A stretch of 64,000 bases of DNA from Daphnia pulex. Lineage: Eukaryota > Arthropoda > Branchiopoda > Diplostraca > Daphniidae. A model generated the notes under the pieces. It made no database searches, had not been told where the DNA came from, and was given only the letters and a program-made list of their open reading frames with translations. A program made the position numbers and the translations under genes. Within the stretch, counting starts at the first letter, position 1, and each line of letters opens with the position of its first letter. Positions 24,111 to 35,929 of this stretch are shown one piece after another. The stretch spans positions 2,852,001 through 2,916,000 of the forward strand of contig NC_060019.1 in the NCBI RefSeq assembly GCF_021134715.1. The letters are read 5' to 3'.

Positions 24111-24120
24111 GCTGATGCAA

Positions 24121-25498
24121 ATCCTTGATAGGATGGCTGAAGTTCATTGTATGAAAAATGCGCCTGCAATCAAACATTACAAATGTCACAATCAAAATTT
24201 GTATCAGCTTAATAAATAATTTTACCATAAAAAACATTGTGCATGGAGAATTCCCCAGGTTAGCTGAACAAATCCATAGGTGAATTAGACTGCAACGAAG
24301 AAGAAGAAGGTGAAGCTAAGAGTTCAACTGGCTGTTAATCCTACTTTAAAAAATTAATCATGTGACGATAACAAAAATTACAGAAGTATAGCTAAACTAC
24401 ACAAACTCTTTGAATTATTATTATTAATGTTACAAAGTAATCTACAGTTGGCAAGCTTTACAAATTAACAAAACAATTAGGAAGTTGATTGAAAACATTA
24501 CCTCAGTTGTTCCAAAGTTTTTCTTTATTGGACGAAACACACAGAAGTACAGGTAACAAGAAGAACACCCTTAACCAGCTGCTTGTATAAAACCTACAAG
24601 CACACTGAGCAGCAAGCTTGCAAAGAAACTAAGAAAACTAAGAAAACTTAACCAGGCTGTTAATTCTATTTCAAACACTCAATTACTATCGAGGAACAAT
24701 GTCTCAAATAGAATTTAAAAATGTAAAAAGTTAAGTTGAACTAAGCAATCCTTTTACAAGGTAGAAAACTAAAAAAATCTACAACAAATAAGTTTAAGAG
24801 GTAGGCACCAATTAATTAAATCTGTAGTTTCACAGTAAGAAAGTTGAATTACATATTTGTCTTAATTTTTATATAGTTAGTGGAGTCAAGATAATTTTTG
24901 ACTGGGAACAAAATACAACACGAAATTTTTTTCATGAGCTTAGTTTTTATAATTTTCTTTTTTTTTGTAAAAACCCTTCTGAGAAATAATTATTTTTACT
25001 GTAAAAAAAAATGTCAAAATTTGAAAATGTATTATAATTGTGATAAGAAATAGAAATATTTTTTTTACAGCTAATAAATGTTTCCCGTTTTTTTATTGAT
25101 TAGGGTTCAAATTTTGAATGTTTAGTAGTTTTGAATGTTAGCTTTAACGATTGTTTAGTAATTAAATATACTATGAGGGACTATGCCTCAAATTTTATAA
25201 AATCACCAAAAAGTGTTTACAAGGGACCTTATGGCGGATAGTCCCTCAGTAAACTCATTATATCTAGTCATGTATTTTTCTTCAAATTTTTATCTTTTGT
25301 ACAAAATTAGTTAAGATGAAATTTCCTAAATGTAAAAGTTGTTTTTAAAAATATTTAATAGCTCTTTAGTTTTTTAATGATAAAGTTTGCCAAAAAAAAT
25401 TATTCGACACTATAGTTCATGAAAATGCGGCCGCATGCAGGTGGCGTTTAGTTGTTTGTTTATCTTTACGAATTTCAAATGTTTGTTATGTGAACAAC
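24121..25498. other. Very AT-rich leader of the PIN-CXC gene
   Basis: No coding signal. Long A and T runs. It contains two related stretches of the type AACCAGCTG/AACTGGCTGTTAAT...AAAACTT (near 24310 and 24650), suggesting small internal duplications. A promoter for the gene starting at 25499 should be here, but I see no clear TATA or Inr. Confidence 0.4.
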
Positions 25499-28400
25499 AT
25501 GTCTTTTAAAGTGTGTATTTTGTGTAATGAAGAATCTGGTGATTTATTAGTAGTTGGAGAAATCGGAATAAAAAGTTTGAAAGAGGCAGCTAAGGCAAGA
25601 GCAGAAGAAGACCGTGCTTTAAACTTTAATTCTGGAGTACTTGTGCATGAAAAGTGCAGGAAAAATTACGTGAATAAAAGTAACATTGCAAAATGGAAGA
25701 ATAAGCAAGAAAACCATAACAAAAAATCGTCAAAATGTACAAGATCTCATGATCCACTTGAAGAGTGTTGTATTCTTTGTGGCTTTCCACTGTTCAGCAG
25801 AACAGTTGTTGAAAAAGAAATTCACATCGTGAAAAATCAAGCAGTTCTGGAATCATTTAGGAATATCTGTATTCGAAGAAAAGATGCCTGGGCTACAGAG
25901 ATTCTGTCAAGAGTGAGTTCTGTTGGTTCATCGTTCAACAACATTTCTTATCATGAACATGTTCTGTGAATTTAGGAACAGAAGAAGAAGTCAACCTAAA
26001 AGTTTGCAGTCAAATGAAAGCAAGTTGACAAAACAAAAACAATTACGATTGGGAAGACCAGTAGATGAGATTCGACAACAAGTGTTCTCTCGTATCTGCG
26101 ATCACCTAGGAAACATCAATGAAGACGAAACATACACACTATAAAAGTTATGTGACATGATGGTTGATTTTGGTTGTTGTGAGCCATATAGTCCAACATA
26201 TTTAAAGAAAAAATTGATTGAAAAGTTTGGAGATAATCTAATCGTCACATCAACATCAGGATTGTCAGATATTGTTACTTTATCGCCAACATCAAGCAAA
26301 GTATTAAGAGAATACCATGAAAGCAAGACACAAAACGAAGAAGAAGAAAACATTCGGATAATTCAAGCTGCTGGTCGAATTATTCGTGATGAAATTGTAA
26401 GAAAGAATTGTAGTACCGAAAGTTACGATATTGACGACATTTTGTCAAGTCCAGAAGAATCTTTATCGTTTTGTACAATTAAGTTACAAATATTACTTGG
26501 AGAAATATTGGTCGCAAAGGAAAGCAAAAAAAAATTATGTCAATCGGTCAATCAATCATGCAAGCTGCCCGTCCGCGCTCACTGATTGCGCCCTTGCAGG
26601 TTTTTTTGTTATTGTACAGCTTAACTATTTTTACTAATTATGCAATTGTATCCTTTAGATCGGCATAGCAGTTCAACTGCACAGCCAGTATTCGTCAAAA
26701 ATACTGATTGACCATCTCCACGCATTGGGCTTTTGTTCATCTTACTGTGAAGTAGTAAGATTTGAAAGAAACGCTGCTGTAATGAGTAATACAGTAATGG
26801 ACGTAAAGGAGAATTCGTTTGTGCAACACATTGCCGACAATGCCGATCATGATACTTGCACATTTGATGGCAAAGGAACGTTTCACGCTATGGCTATAAT
26901 CGCAGCTGTTACTCCTGGTTCAAAAAAGACAAAATGTTGCGTTCCCAGAAGAGAAGTATATTAAAAACACTTGATTAAATTAACAGTACCTTTTTTAATG
27001 AACAATTCTTACTCGTAGGTAAAAGATGAAGCTATCAGGGCGGCTGGAGAAATCCCTATTATACCACACACTATCGACGAAAGTGTGCTTGGTAGGATAT
27101 CTTATCAACACTTAAACTGGGAGAGATTTCAAGATAACGAAAAATACTTTTACCAGCTATGGCTAGTTTCTTAGTTTCTAAAACAGCCTAAACCAGGATG
27201 GCATGGTTCTATGCAAAACGCAATGATGGCTCGTAATCATCCTGGGAAAGCAGAGATTGTTTTCCTTCCAATTATAGATATGCCGGCAAGCAATGATACC
27301 ACCATCAACTCAACTTAAATGTTCATCGCCACCCAGGCCAAGAAATACGGATTAACTCCAAAAGTAACGTTCGGCCAGCAGTTGTGGTGGAAGGCTATGC
27401 AGATAATAGAAAATGCCAGTTTGCAATGCCCTCTTAGAGAAATGATTTGCAAACTTGGTGGCTTCCATACCATGGGCAGTTTTTTAGCATGTATTGGACA
27501 TTTGATGGACGGCAGTGGGCTACATGAACTAATTGATCTGATTTATGCGGCAAACACGACTCCTCATATTTTAAGTGGGAAAGCTATTTCTAGAGCAATT
27601 AGAGCCCATATCATTGTGGAATCAGCTCTGCACATCGTACTCCATGAAGAGCATTTATCCAATGACAGCGAGAAAGAGGTATAATTCTTCGTATAACACA
27701 ATATTTTACTAGCTTTCATTAATGTAACATAAATTTTGTAGGTGTTATCGGAGAATGATTTGCCTGATTCAACCTCGACTTAAAAGCTGTCAATTAACCA
27801 CCGTAACGAATTGAAGATTCTTCTTGGTGAAATGTTACGAGGAGAACTGTCGGACAATGGGAAAAAATTGGAATCTTCTCAAGCTTATCGCAAACTAGAA
27901 GAAATTACAAACAGAAACATCGCTATTCAACGTCATTCGAAAACTGCACAGCTGTGGCTACAGTATATGGACATGGTTCGACTTTTGCGACAGTTCATAA
28001 AAGCAGAAAGAACCGGGAATTGGAAATTTCACCTAAAAATTCTGACTGACATTCTGCCATTCTTTGCTGCAGCTGGACACAACAACTACTTGAAGTCTGG
28101 ATATTTGTATGTTCAGAAAATGAGAGCACTTAACACAACTAACCCGAAAGTAGAAGAATTATTTCTCTCAGGACTACACGTAGTTCGACGTTCTGGGCGT
28201 TTTTTGTCTGCGCTTTCTGCGGATTTAGTAATTGAGCAGGTTTTTATGCGCACAATGAAAACATCAGGTAATGAAGTAATTAACAGGGTACGTGGGTGAC
28301 TATATTCAAATTTTTTTCATTTTTAATCACATTATAGGAGGATTTACTAGGAGAACCGGTATCACAGAGACTCAGCGACTCGTTTGGATTATGTGCCGAC

Positions 28401-28959
28401 CAATGTGCTCAACAGTAACCTCTTTGATGATGAATCTCACTGGGAAACAACACACAACCAGCGATCAGCATAAGGAATTTGGTGACTCCCGTCAAACAAG
28501 AGATTGCAGCGATACCCAGAAGGTCGTAGACTACCTTGAAAATGTCACCCCTTTCAACGGTGATCCCAACATTTTGCGGAACGTGGAAACTGGTGTATCG
28601 GCTGGAAATAAAATTAATGTTCATCAAGCTAAACTTGTAGGCGACAAAATAGTATCTGCTATGTCAGGAAATGCTGTTTCTGAATACACTCCTCGCAAGG
28701 TCAACAATGCATAGTAATGACATCAAAGTGTCCATCATTAAACGACGATAAACAGACGATGGTCGATCCAGCACTCTTGTTCCAGCGACTAACAACAGTA
28801 GCAAGAAGGTATCAGAATGACGAAGCAGAGTATTTCAAATATGAGTTATGCTCACACCCTCTATCATTGTTTGATAAAAATTGTCTCCTGCGTTCAGCAG
28901 AAAAAGCATGAGTTGGCGAAAGCGATTGCTGTTGGTGAACTATGATCCACTGACGGAAA

Positions 28960-29781
28960 AAGATGAACATGAACAATCTAGCTCAACGTACGTCATCGAC
29001 GGTGGAGGTATTTTGCATCGGATTAATTGGGTAAAAAATGCGACAAATGAAGAAATATTTCAGCGGTATGCATCCTACCTGGAAAATAGATATGGTTTAG
29101 CAAAGATAGTATTTGATAGCTATAGTAAAGCTTCCACAAAGGATATGGCGCATCTAAAACGATCAAGAACTTCTGGAAGAGAAGTGTTCTTCACTCCGTC
29201 AATGAAGTTGACAACAACAAAAGAAGAGTTTTTGTCTTGTACTGAAAATAAATCAAGATTTATTAAAGAACTCGCTAGGTACCTTACGACAAAAGGATTT
29301 GAGACAACTCACGCGGAAGGTGATGCTGATTTACTAATCGTTAAAACAGCAATCTTGTCGTCCAAAACAAATAAAACTATTCTTATTGGTGAAGACACTG
29401 ACCTGCTTTGTCTATTGCTGCATTATTCAAGTGAAACAATCTTTCCAATTAACTTCAAAAGTGAACCGAAAAAAGAAAAATTGGAAAAATGTGGAACCTG
29501 ACTAAATTAAGCAAGTTGTCGGCGAATTAATTTGCAACAACATTTTGTTTGCTCATGCAGTACTGGGGTGCGATACAACGTCGAAGGCTTATGGAGTTTG
29601 TAAAGCTAAGTCTCTAAAGCTATTGTCAACCAACACTACTTTTCAAATGATGGCAGAAAAATTCTATGAACAAGATGCTTTAATTGACGTAATTAAGAAA
29701 GCTGGGGAACTTGCCATGATCTTAATCTATGGTGGATCTACAAATGAAGGAATAGACACACTGAGATATAAAGAATTTTAG
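28960..29781 (+). pseudogene. PIN/FEN-like nuclease domain of the large gene
   Basis: This is the best conserved block. Acidic positions appear in the order expected of a PIN/FEN nuclease: VIDGGGILHR, IVFDSYSKASTKD, EGDADLLIVKTA, then GEDTDLLCLLLHY, followed after a break by FAHAVLGCDTTSKAYGVCKAK. The last piece resembles the Gly-rich helix-turn region after the active site of FEN-type nucleases. All the Asp/Glu residues needed for metal binding are still there, although frames break on both sides (near 28905 and 29501). I infer a metal-dependent nuclease; the substrate is unknown. Confidence 0.6.
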
Positions 29782-30060
29782 CGTAAAATATCTATTGCTA
29801 CTTCATTTGTGAATCCACAAGAAATCCTTCAGCTGCTCTTCAGTTTCACAGTCAGCGGGTATATTTTCAGGTATATAACCATATTCAACTACGTAACAAT
29901 TTAAAGTAATTAATAAACATTACATTTTAAATAATAGATTCAATCGTGGTTGGGGTTTTCACTGCATGCTTGTGATTGGGGATGGGTGATGAAACACGAT
30001 ATGCTGTGGCCAAGGCTAACAAACATAGAAGCAGCACCAAAAGATTTGTTATAAATTATA

Positions 30061-30216
30061 AAAGGTGGTTGTAAGGGAGATTGTGACTCCCAACGGTGTA
30101 CCTGCAGAAAAAATGGTATTCCTTGCAGTTTTGCTTGTAAAAACTGCAAGGGAACTACATGACGGAATGCCGAAGTTGATGATATTTTGGTTGAAGATGA
30201 TGAATCCGTTTGTTAG
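30061..30216 (+). pseudogene. Tesmin/TSO1-type CXC domain at the 3' end
   Basis: The translation gives GGCKGDCDSQRCTCRKNG, then CSFACKNCKGTT, an expected Cys position that has become TGA, and then RNAEVDDILVEDDES before the terminal TAG at 30214. The Cys spacing is that of CXC domains, which bind zinc clusters and DNA. The upstream exon reads IQSWLGFSLHACDWGW, matching the usual lead-in of this family. One nonsense codon replaces a zinc ligand. Confidence 0.7.
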
Positions 30217-30310
30217 TCACTGTTTCACAAATTTACCACTCTAACAACAATGTGAGCACTGAAAATAAACAGAATTCTTGAAAGATAACGTAAATAATAC
30301 TGAAATTGAA

Positions 30311-30476
30311 TTATATAATCCTTCACCCCCTTAATAGTTTACGTATTGGGGAATTACGAAGCTGAAATCATTCGGCATTGTCAAGCTAAAGGAAGAAAAC
30401 ACCACCAGTCCTGGTCTTCCCCCGCCTTACCATTAACTTTCAAGTTTCAAGTATAGTTTTTTTTAAATTATTATTT
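30311..30476 (-). repeat. Right member of the long inverted terminal-repeat pair
   Basis: Partner of 17147-17315 (see there). It starts about 95 bases after the stop of the CXC-domain gene, the expected place for an element end. I could not identify a target-site duplication by eye. Confidence 0.6.
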
Positions 30477-30756
30477 GCTTATTTCTGTTTTTTTTTTAAA
30501 TTTTTATTGTACTTCGGGGGATTGGACACTTGACAAAAATTATCGCAATAAATTTATTTGAAATGTTTCTTTTCTTTTTAAATTTCAGGTACCCCCCCCC
30601 TCCCCTCCAGGCCCCCACACCTAAACTTTGGTAAGTTTAGTTACGTTTCCGTCTTTTTTTGTTGGGTGAAGAGGCCAGAAAGTAGGATAATAAAATGTTT
30701 TTTTTTTAAATTACAGCCTTTCTTGCCTCTCCCCTATGGCAAACCCAGAAGTTAAC

Positions 30757-31155
30757 CTACACAACGGGCCTCTCCTTCTCCCCCTGTGAGGGAGGGCCAG
30801 GATCTTCACCCACCTGACCACCATGAAGCACATCAGGAATATTCAGGTGTTTTAGAGATTCCCCGAAATCCTCAGGCAAGGGAACTATGGCGAGCTGCCC
30901 CGCCCCTTGAACGAGTTGCAGTTGCTGCTCCGCCCCGTGGATTGGTGATTGCTCCACACCTTGGACATGTTGTTGTTCCGCACAATGGATGGGTAGTTGG
31001 TCCGCCCCATGGACGTGTTGTTGCTCCCCCCCATGGATGGTTAGTTGCTCCACATCGTGGACGTATTGTTGCTCCGCACAATCGATGGGTGGTAGCTCCG
31101 CATCGTGGACGGGTTGCTGCTCATCCCCGTGGACAAGCGGCTCCAGCAGCTCCAT
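30757..31155 (-). CDS. Tandem-repeat protein (16-residue Glu/Gln/His units), hypothetical
   Basis: An ATG at 31155 opens a 132-residue frame with about five 16-residue units of the form HxxEQLPIHxAEQQHV (48-base DNA repeats, roughly 30900-31135). A nonrepetitive tail follows with PLPEDFGESLKHLNIPDVL. The repeat keeps other frames open too (147 codons on the plus strand, Pro/His-rich), so length alone is weak evidence for this strand. The acidic, amphipathic composition and the sensible non-repeat tail favour the minus strand. No known family recognised. Confidence 0.35.
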   Translation of the reverse strand: MELLEPLVHGDEQQPVHDAELPPIDCAEQQYVHDVEQLTIHGGEQQHVHGADQLPIHCAEQQHVQGVEQSPIHGAEQQLQLVQGAGQLAIVPLPEDFGESLKHLNIPDVLHGGQVGEDPGPPSQGEKERPVV

Positions 31156-31611
31156 TCCCGTTAATACGCGACCTCCTTATGAGGCCACCGCTATTCCAAC
31201 CGGATGAAAATGAAGAAAAAAATCATTAAAAATTATTTTTTTTTATGTACAAATTAGTTGATTAATTATTAAATACACACTGTGTAAGCAAATTAGCAAA
31301 TGTACCTAAACATATTTTACCTTTTATTTATTTCGTTTCCGTCGTTGCACATCCATCGAGCACAACGAACTTGACCTTTCTAGTTGCTACCATACCCTTG
31401 CTTACAGTTGTATGTCGTCTGCGTCTTCACGCATGGACTACTCTATACTAAAGGACTGGACTCTTCGATGATTCCTATGTCGGCCGTGTAATTTTTTTTA
31501 CGTCGATATCAGAAAAAGCATTAAAAAACAGCTATCGACTTATTAATTATCCCTATACTTAAAATCAAGCATGTAAAAGATATTTATATTTTACTTGCAA
31601 GAAAAGGCTGA

Positions 31612-31836
31612 AGAAGGGGAAGTTCGGCGACTTGACTCATTCGCCATCTACCCACCAATCAGCCTAAGCTCTTGTAAGTTGTGTCTGCAAGTAAGAAGAT
31701 TTGATCATCAGCTGTTGATATCGGCAACAAACAACACGTGCAGCCTTGTATGCACTTGTAAACAGAGCATTAGTAAGAACTTGGGATGTTTGGCGGGTAG
31801 ATGGCAAATGAGTCAAGTCGCCGAACTTCCCCTTCT
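31612..31836. repeat. Fold-back element with 42-base inverted ends
   Basis: Arms 31612-31653 and 31795-31836 are reverse complements with a single mismatch (ends AGAAGGGGAAGTTCGGCGAC). The 141-base interior has no ORF. The size and clean ends fit a MITE. Confidence 0.85.
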
Positions 31837-32414
31837 CCGAAAAATCAAACCTTAATGGGACATTCCAAGCCAAAACGAAAAAACCTTGCCGCGGTCATAT
31901 TCCAGAATAAATTTTCGTTATGATAAATCTTGAATATAGGTCAAAATAAGATCACTTATCACTTTATCAAGCAAATCCAAAAATGTTGGATAAAAAAATC
32001 AAAAATCAAAAATCGAAATCAAAATAATTTTTTTTATTTGCCATACTATTTACAAAATACTCAAGAACGTCGTTAACGAATACTTTATTTTCAAATCCCA
32101 ACATTAAAATACACTTTTGTAATCGCATATAATATTTTTTAATTTTTTACCTATAGAAAATCCCATTGAAGTTTTAATTTTTACCGTACCACAGAAAATG
32201 ATTATAACTCAAAAACGAAAAATAACACACATCCAAATTTTTTATATGTTTTTGAAGACATACTAAGCTATACAAAGTGTAATTTTCACACACACAAAAG
32301 TTTCAACACCCTTTCTGTGAATTAAAAAAAAAGTCCATTTTCCGTTGACGGAACTGCAAAATCTCCTAAACGAAAATAACTTGGAAGAAAGAGCAAAGCT
32401 ACCGGTAGGTAGGA

Positions 32415-33032
32415 ATGCTGAATCCTCAACATATTCTAGAGAAAAAGCTAATTAACGCACATGTTAGCAGTCATTATGGGACCAGAAGTTCAAAGCAAAA
32501 TATATCTTCTGCTGATGTAAACCCGATGCGACCTGAAACCTCTCGTTTTTCTTCAAAAAGTATTAGTCGATTGACTGCATCCGTCACAAGTGGTCCAGGA
32601 AAGAGAATGTTTGTGGGTAAAAGCAACAATGAAGCTCTCCATACACGACATGGAATCCGATTGCGCAATCTACAAACAGAGCACTCGAAACCCATCAAGG
32701 ATAAGGTGAAAAAAGTTTCGACGCCAAAAAAGTTATGTCGACGGAATTAGAAAATCCTTCCAATTATCATTACAGAAAGCATTATAATTATCCTACAGGT
32801 GGCACCGAAGGCAGTAATTATTATTATTCTCTCCCCCCCCCCCCCACCCCGATACGAACGTAGTCAGTGTGCAGCCAGGTTTAGCCGAAATTGAAGACCA
32901 AGGAAAAGGTTATGTCTACACCAGAGATTGTAATTTATTATCGTCAGCTGATAAGCAAAAAGACGTGGATTATTCTAATAAAAAATCCGACAAACAGGGA
33001 AAGTCTAGCGGGTTTTTTAATTTTCTGAAATA
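32415..33032 (+). other. Possible coding exons of unknown nature
   Basis: An ORF at 32415-32750 (basic, Ser-rich, 111 codons) is followed by a CTACAG acceptor near 32799. After it an open frame begins GGTEGSNYYYS, runs into a 13-base C tract (32833-32845), and continues one frame over as VQPGLAEIEDQGKGYVYTRD to a stop near 33031. The codon pattern looks protein-like on both sides of the C tract. It lies just upstream of a DIRS element and may be its displaced 5' part or an unrelated gene. No family recognised. Confidence 0.3.
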
Positions 33033-33482
33033 AAAATACCAGGGTTTATTTGATTGGTTCGAGAAAAAAAACGAAATTTTAAATATATGTTGAACAAAAT
33101 CGTCATTTTCCTGAAATTTTGAAATCCCAGTCGTCTACACCATGGGTGCGTATGTATATACTATGCAAAAGCAAACTCTTTATAATTGCAAATACATTTC
33201 AGCTTATTATTTAAAGTTACAATCGATTGACTTTTACTTTCAGTTTTCGTGCTTTGGCTTTGAGTTAAAGTGCAGTGTTTGGCCATATAACTGTACTATG
33301 TTATTGAGAATTTATCTCATGTATGTTAGTTATATTGATTTAATTTTTCTCCTTGGATTTTTTATATTTCGTGTTATAAAGACTTACGGTACTACCAATC
33401 AAAAAGCATTTCAAGTTTAAAAATCAAGGCGATAGCCGATAGGTTTTACTTTATTTGACAGGTGATAGGATATTAGGAACAG

Positions 33483-34000
33483 ATGGTCCACTTATCGAAC
33501 CACCAGATTATTCCCAGCAGGCACGGAAAAATCATCGGACAGAGAGAACTCATCTCGAAATCTACTCAGCTAAAGGTTTTTTACGTGGCTAGACCTTTGA
33601 TTTCACTCTGGAGACTTATCGATCCCTCTACAGAAGAAGGCAGAATGTTGGAGAACGCAATCGAGCTCTGGGCGGAAGCCCATTTCTTTATCTCCAAGGA
33701 CAGAATAGAAAACGTAATGAATAGCGTTTACTCAATATTCAAGAATTTTCTCAAGGATCCTTCAAAATTTCTCCGACTGAGGTCAGTCATCTTTTTGGTC
33801 CGAATTTTACGTCGACCTTGTTGCAGGCAGCGGATGAAGACGGCAAGCTACAAAAAGTAGCTTCATTTGGTAGGAGCGGACGCTCGGGTCAAAAGACGTC
33901 ACAGAAAAGGTCCGACAAGCCCGAAGAGCAACGCCCTGGAACTTCGCGTCAAGGAGAGCAGAAGGAAAAATATTCGTATCAAACACGGTATGTGAAAATC
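33483..34000 (+). pseudogene. DIRS gag-like region
   Basis: Two overlapping frames. The first includes VFYVARPLISLWRLIDPS and AIELWAEAHFFISKDR; the second starts near 33770 (ISPTEVSHLFGPNF) and ends in a basic, Ser/Gln-rich tail (GRSGRSGQKTSQKRSDKPE). A frameshift near 33800 separates them. Assignment comes from position in front of the RT and from similarity in layout to DIRS gag. Confidence 0.55.
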
Positions 34001-34196
34001 ACTTCTCAATCGTTTTTTTTTCTGTCGATCATGTTATGCCATGTACAACTGCTGAGCATCTCCACCCAGTCTTGTGCCAGTCATTCACGATTCTTCCCCC
34101 CAATTTCCGACATTTAATATAGTTGGCCAATTGGTAGGCGCTAGACTTAGATTATTTTCTAAAGAATGGCGGTTGGTCACCAATGACCCATGAGTT

Positions 34197-35703
34197 TTGC
34201 AAATCGTGGACACTGGATTTCACATCGATTTTATTTCAAGTTCTTTTCAGTCTACGGATCCGGGGGAGTGCACAATGGGCCCGCAAATGGAAGCAGTCTG
34301 CGACAAGAAAGTGGCAGACATACTCAGAAAAAAGGCAATCTCAGTAGCCCCAGACACCCCGGTATCCGTTAATCCCACTATAAAATGGAAAGGCTAGATG
34401 TGGTAAAAAAACTTGTTGAAAAAAGAGGACTGGATGGCCAAATTGGATTTACGGGACGCGTATCTCACAGTTCCAGTATGGAACGCCAACCAACCTTTTT
34501 TAAGGTTACGTTGGAAAGGGATAGCCTATCAATTTGTTTGTTTGCCCTTTGGTTTAGTCCCAGCCCCACGCGTCTTTACAAAAATTTTAAAACTGGTTAT
34601 GACGGCCTTGCACTCTAGAGGACATAGGGTGATCATATATCTGGACGATATACTTTTCCTGAATGAAAAAAAGGGAGGGACTGGTGGCGGATGTCAAGAT
34701 GGCGTCGGATCTCCTTCAAAGACTGGGTTTTCTCATTAACTGGGAAAAATCGCTCCCTACCCCCACCCAGTTGCTGGAATTTTTGGGAATAATTTTGAAC
34801 TCCCTGTCCTTGGCTTTTATGCTGCCGTCGGCAAAAAGAGAAAAGACGCACAAACTGTGTGTTCAGGCCCTAAACAACAACATAATTAAATTAAGAGACC
34901 TTGCGAAAGTGATGGGCAATTTCTCTTGGGCCATTCCGGTCTCGCCGTTCGCCCAGACCCACTACAGGAAAGTGCAGTCAGAACTAATTTGAATGTTAGG
35001 CAGAAATGGCGGCGATTTTGAAAAATATTTAGTTCTATTGGAAGAAGCGAAAGCCGACCTCTGTTGGTGGATCAAATCATGGATTCATCAGAAAGAAAAG
35101 TTATTTTTCAGGGCAAACCGGATATGACGATCTTTTCAGACGCTTCTCTCTGGTTGGGGAGCAGTGTGCAACGGATCACAGCTCGAGGGCCGTGGTCAAC
35201 CGAGGACGCGTCGCGACATATTAATGAACTGGAATTGCTGGCCGCATTTTTTGCACTCCAATCATTTACAGCGTTTGCGTCCAACATTTTCATACCGATA
35301 CAAATGGATAATAGTACCGCTGTCTGTTACGTAAACTGAGGAGGAGGCACCCGTTCGAAATCTCTATCTTTTCTAGACGGCCAGATTTCATCGTGGTGTG
35401 AGACTCGTCATCTTACGATTCATGCAGGGTATTTGCCAGGCCACCTCAACGTGATCACCGACAAAGAATCAAGAACGAGACCAGACAGCATTGACTGGGC
35501 GCTAAATGAAGCAGTCTTCTCAACCCTGAACGATTGGAAGTGCCAAGTGGATCTGTTTTCTGCGGTCTGGAACTGCAACCTTCCCAAATTTTACGCCTGG
35601 ACGCCACAACCGGGAGCAACCGGAGCGGACGCTTTCTCAGTGAGATGCAAAGGACTGAATGCCTACGCCTTCCCCCTTTCAGACTTCTCCCTAGGAGCTT
35701 AGC
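34197..35703 (+). pseudogene. DIRS reverse transcriptase and RNase H
   Basis: RT blocks: MAKLDLRDAYLTVPV (first catalytic Asp), FVCLPFGLVPAPRVFTK, catalytic IIYLDDILFL, LGFLINWEKS and LEFLGI. RNase H follows at about 35064-35700: MTIFSDASLWLGSS, NELELLAAFFAL, IQMDNSTAVCYVN and the DKESR tail. The catalytic Asp residues of both enzymes are present. Frames change near 34412 and 34660, and stops occur at 34990 and 35337. Confidence 0.85.
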
Positions 35704-35929
35704 CAAGATTCGCAGGGAGCGGGCGACGGTATTTCTCGTGATACCATATTGGCCCAGCGCCCGATGGTATTCTCTGCTTCTGGATCTGGCAGTGGACGTG
35801 GTGAAAGTTCTTAGATCGAACAAGAAGTTGCTGAAGTCACCACAAGAAGGTGTGGCACACACACTCCTTCTTTACTGATCGTGTGGAAGTTATCCGGTGA
35901 CGATTTCAAGACCAAGGCTTTTCGAAGGA

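Larger units (their letters stand above)
21631..24120 (+). mobile_element. Second LINE fragment: ORF1 remnant plus reverse transcriptase
   Basis: On the plus strand an ORF1-like region (21631-22846) is followed by reverse transcriptase text (22891-24110). The endonuclease that should sit between them is missing, so the copy is internally deleted as well as mutated. Its RT differs from that at 20030-21300 (AYVDDIVLC versus YVNDV; NSLSKMFEKLILAKL), so it belongs to another LINE family and is on the opposite strand. Confidence 0.72.
25499..30216 (+). pseudogene. Large PIN/FEN-like nuclease and CXC-domain gene, decayed
   Basis: A long gene with seven or more exons, each short intron marked by GT..AG. 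N-terminus (25499-25912): Cys/His ligands CILC...HEKC and CCILCGF. Helical middle (25976-28700): GCCEPYSPTYLKKKLIEKFG, IGIAVQLHSQY, DGKGTFHAMAIIAAVTPGS, KLGGFHTMGSFLACIGHLM. Then a PIN/FEN-like nuclease (28988-29780) and a CXC domain (30061-30216). I know this arrangement as a widespread, mostly uncharacterised multi-copy family in invertebrate genomes (family memory, not checked). Lesions: TAA at 26142-26144, frameshift in the A-run near 26525, stops near 27171 and 27316, frameshift near 28905, TAG/TGA losses near the end. It lies just inside the right repeat at 30311-30476, which suggests it is carried by a transposon. Confidence 0.72.

Noticed and set aside
33142..33420. 92-codon plus-strand ORF with hydrophobic stretches
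   Set aside because: Hydrophobicity follows from T-rich DNA; no signal peptide logic, motif or splice context supports a gene.
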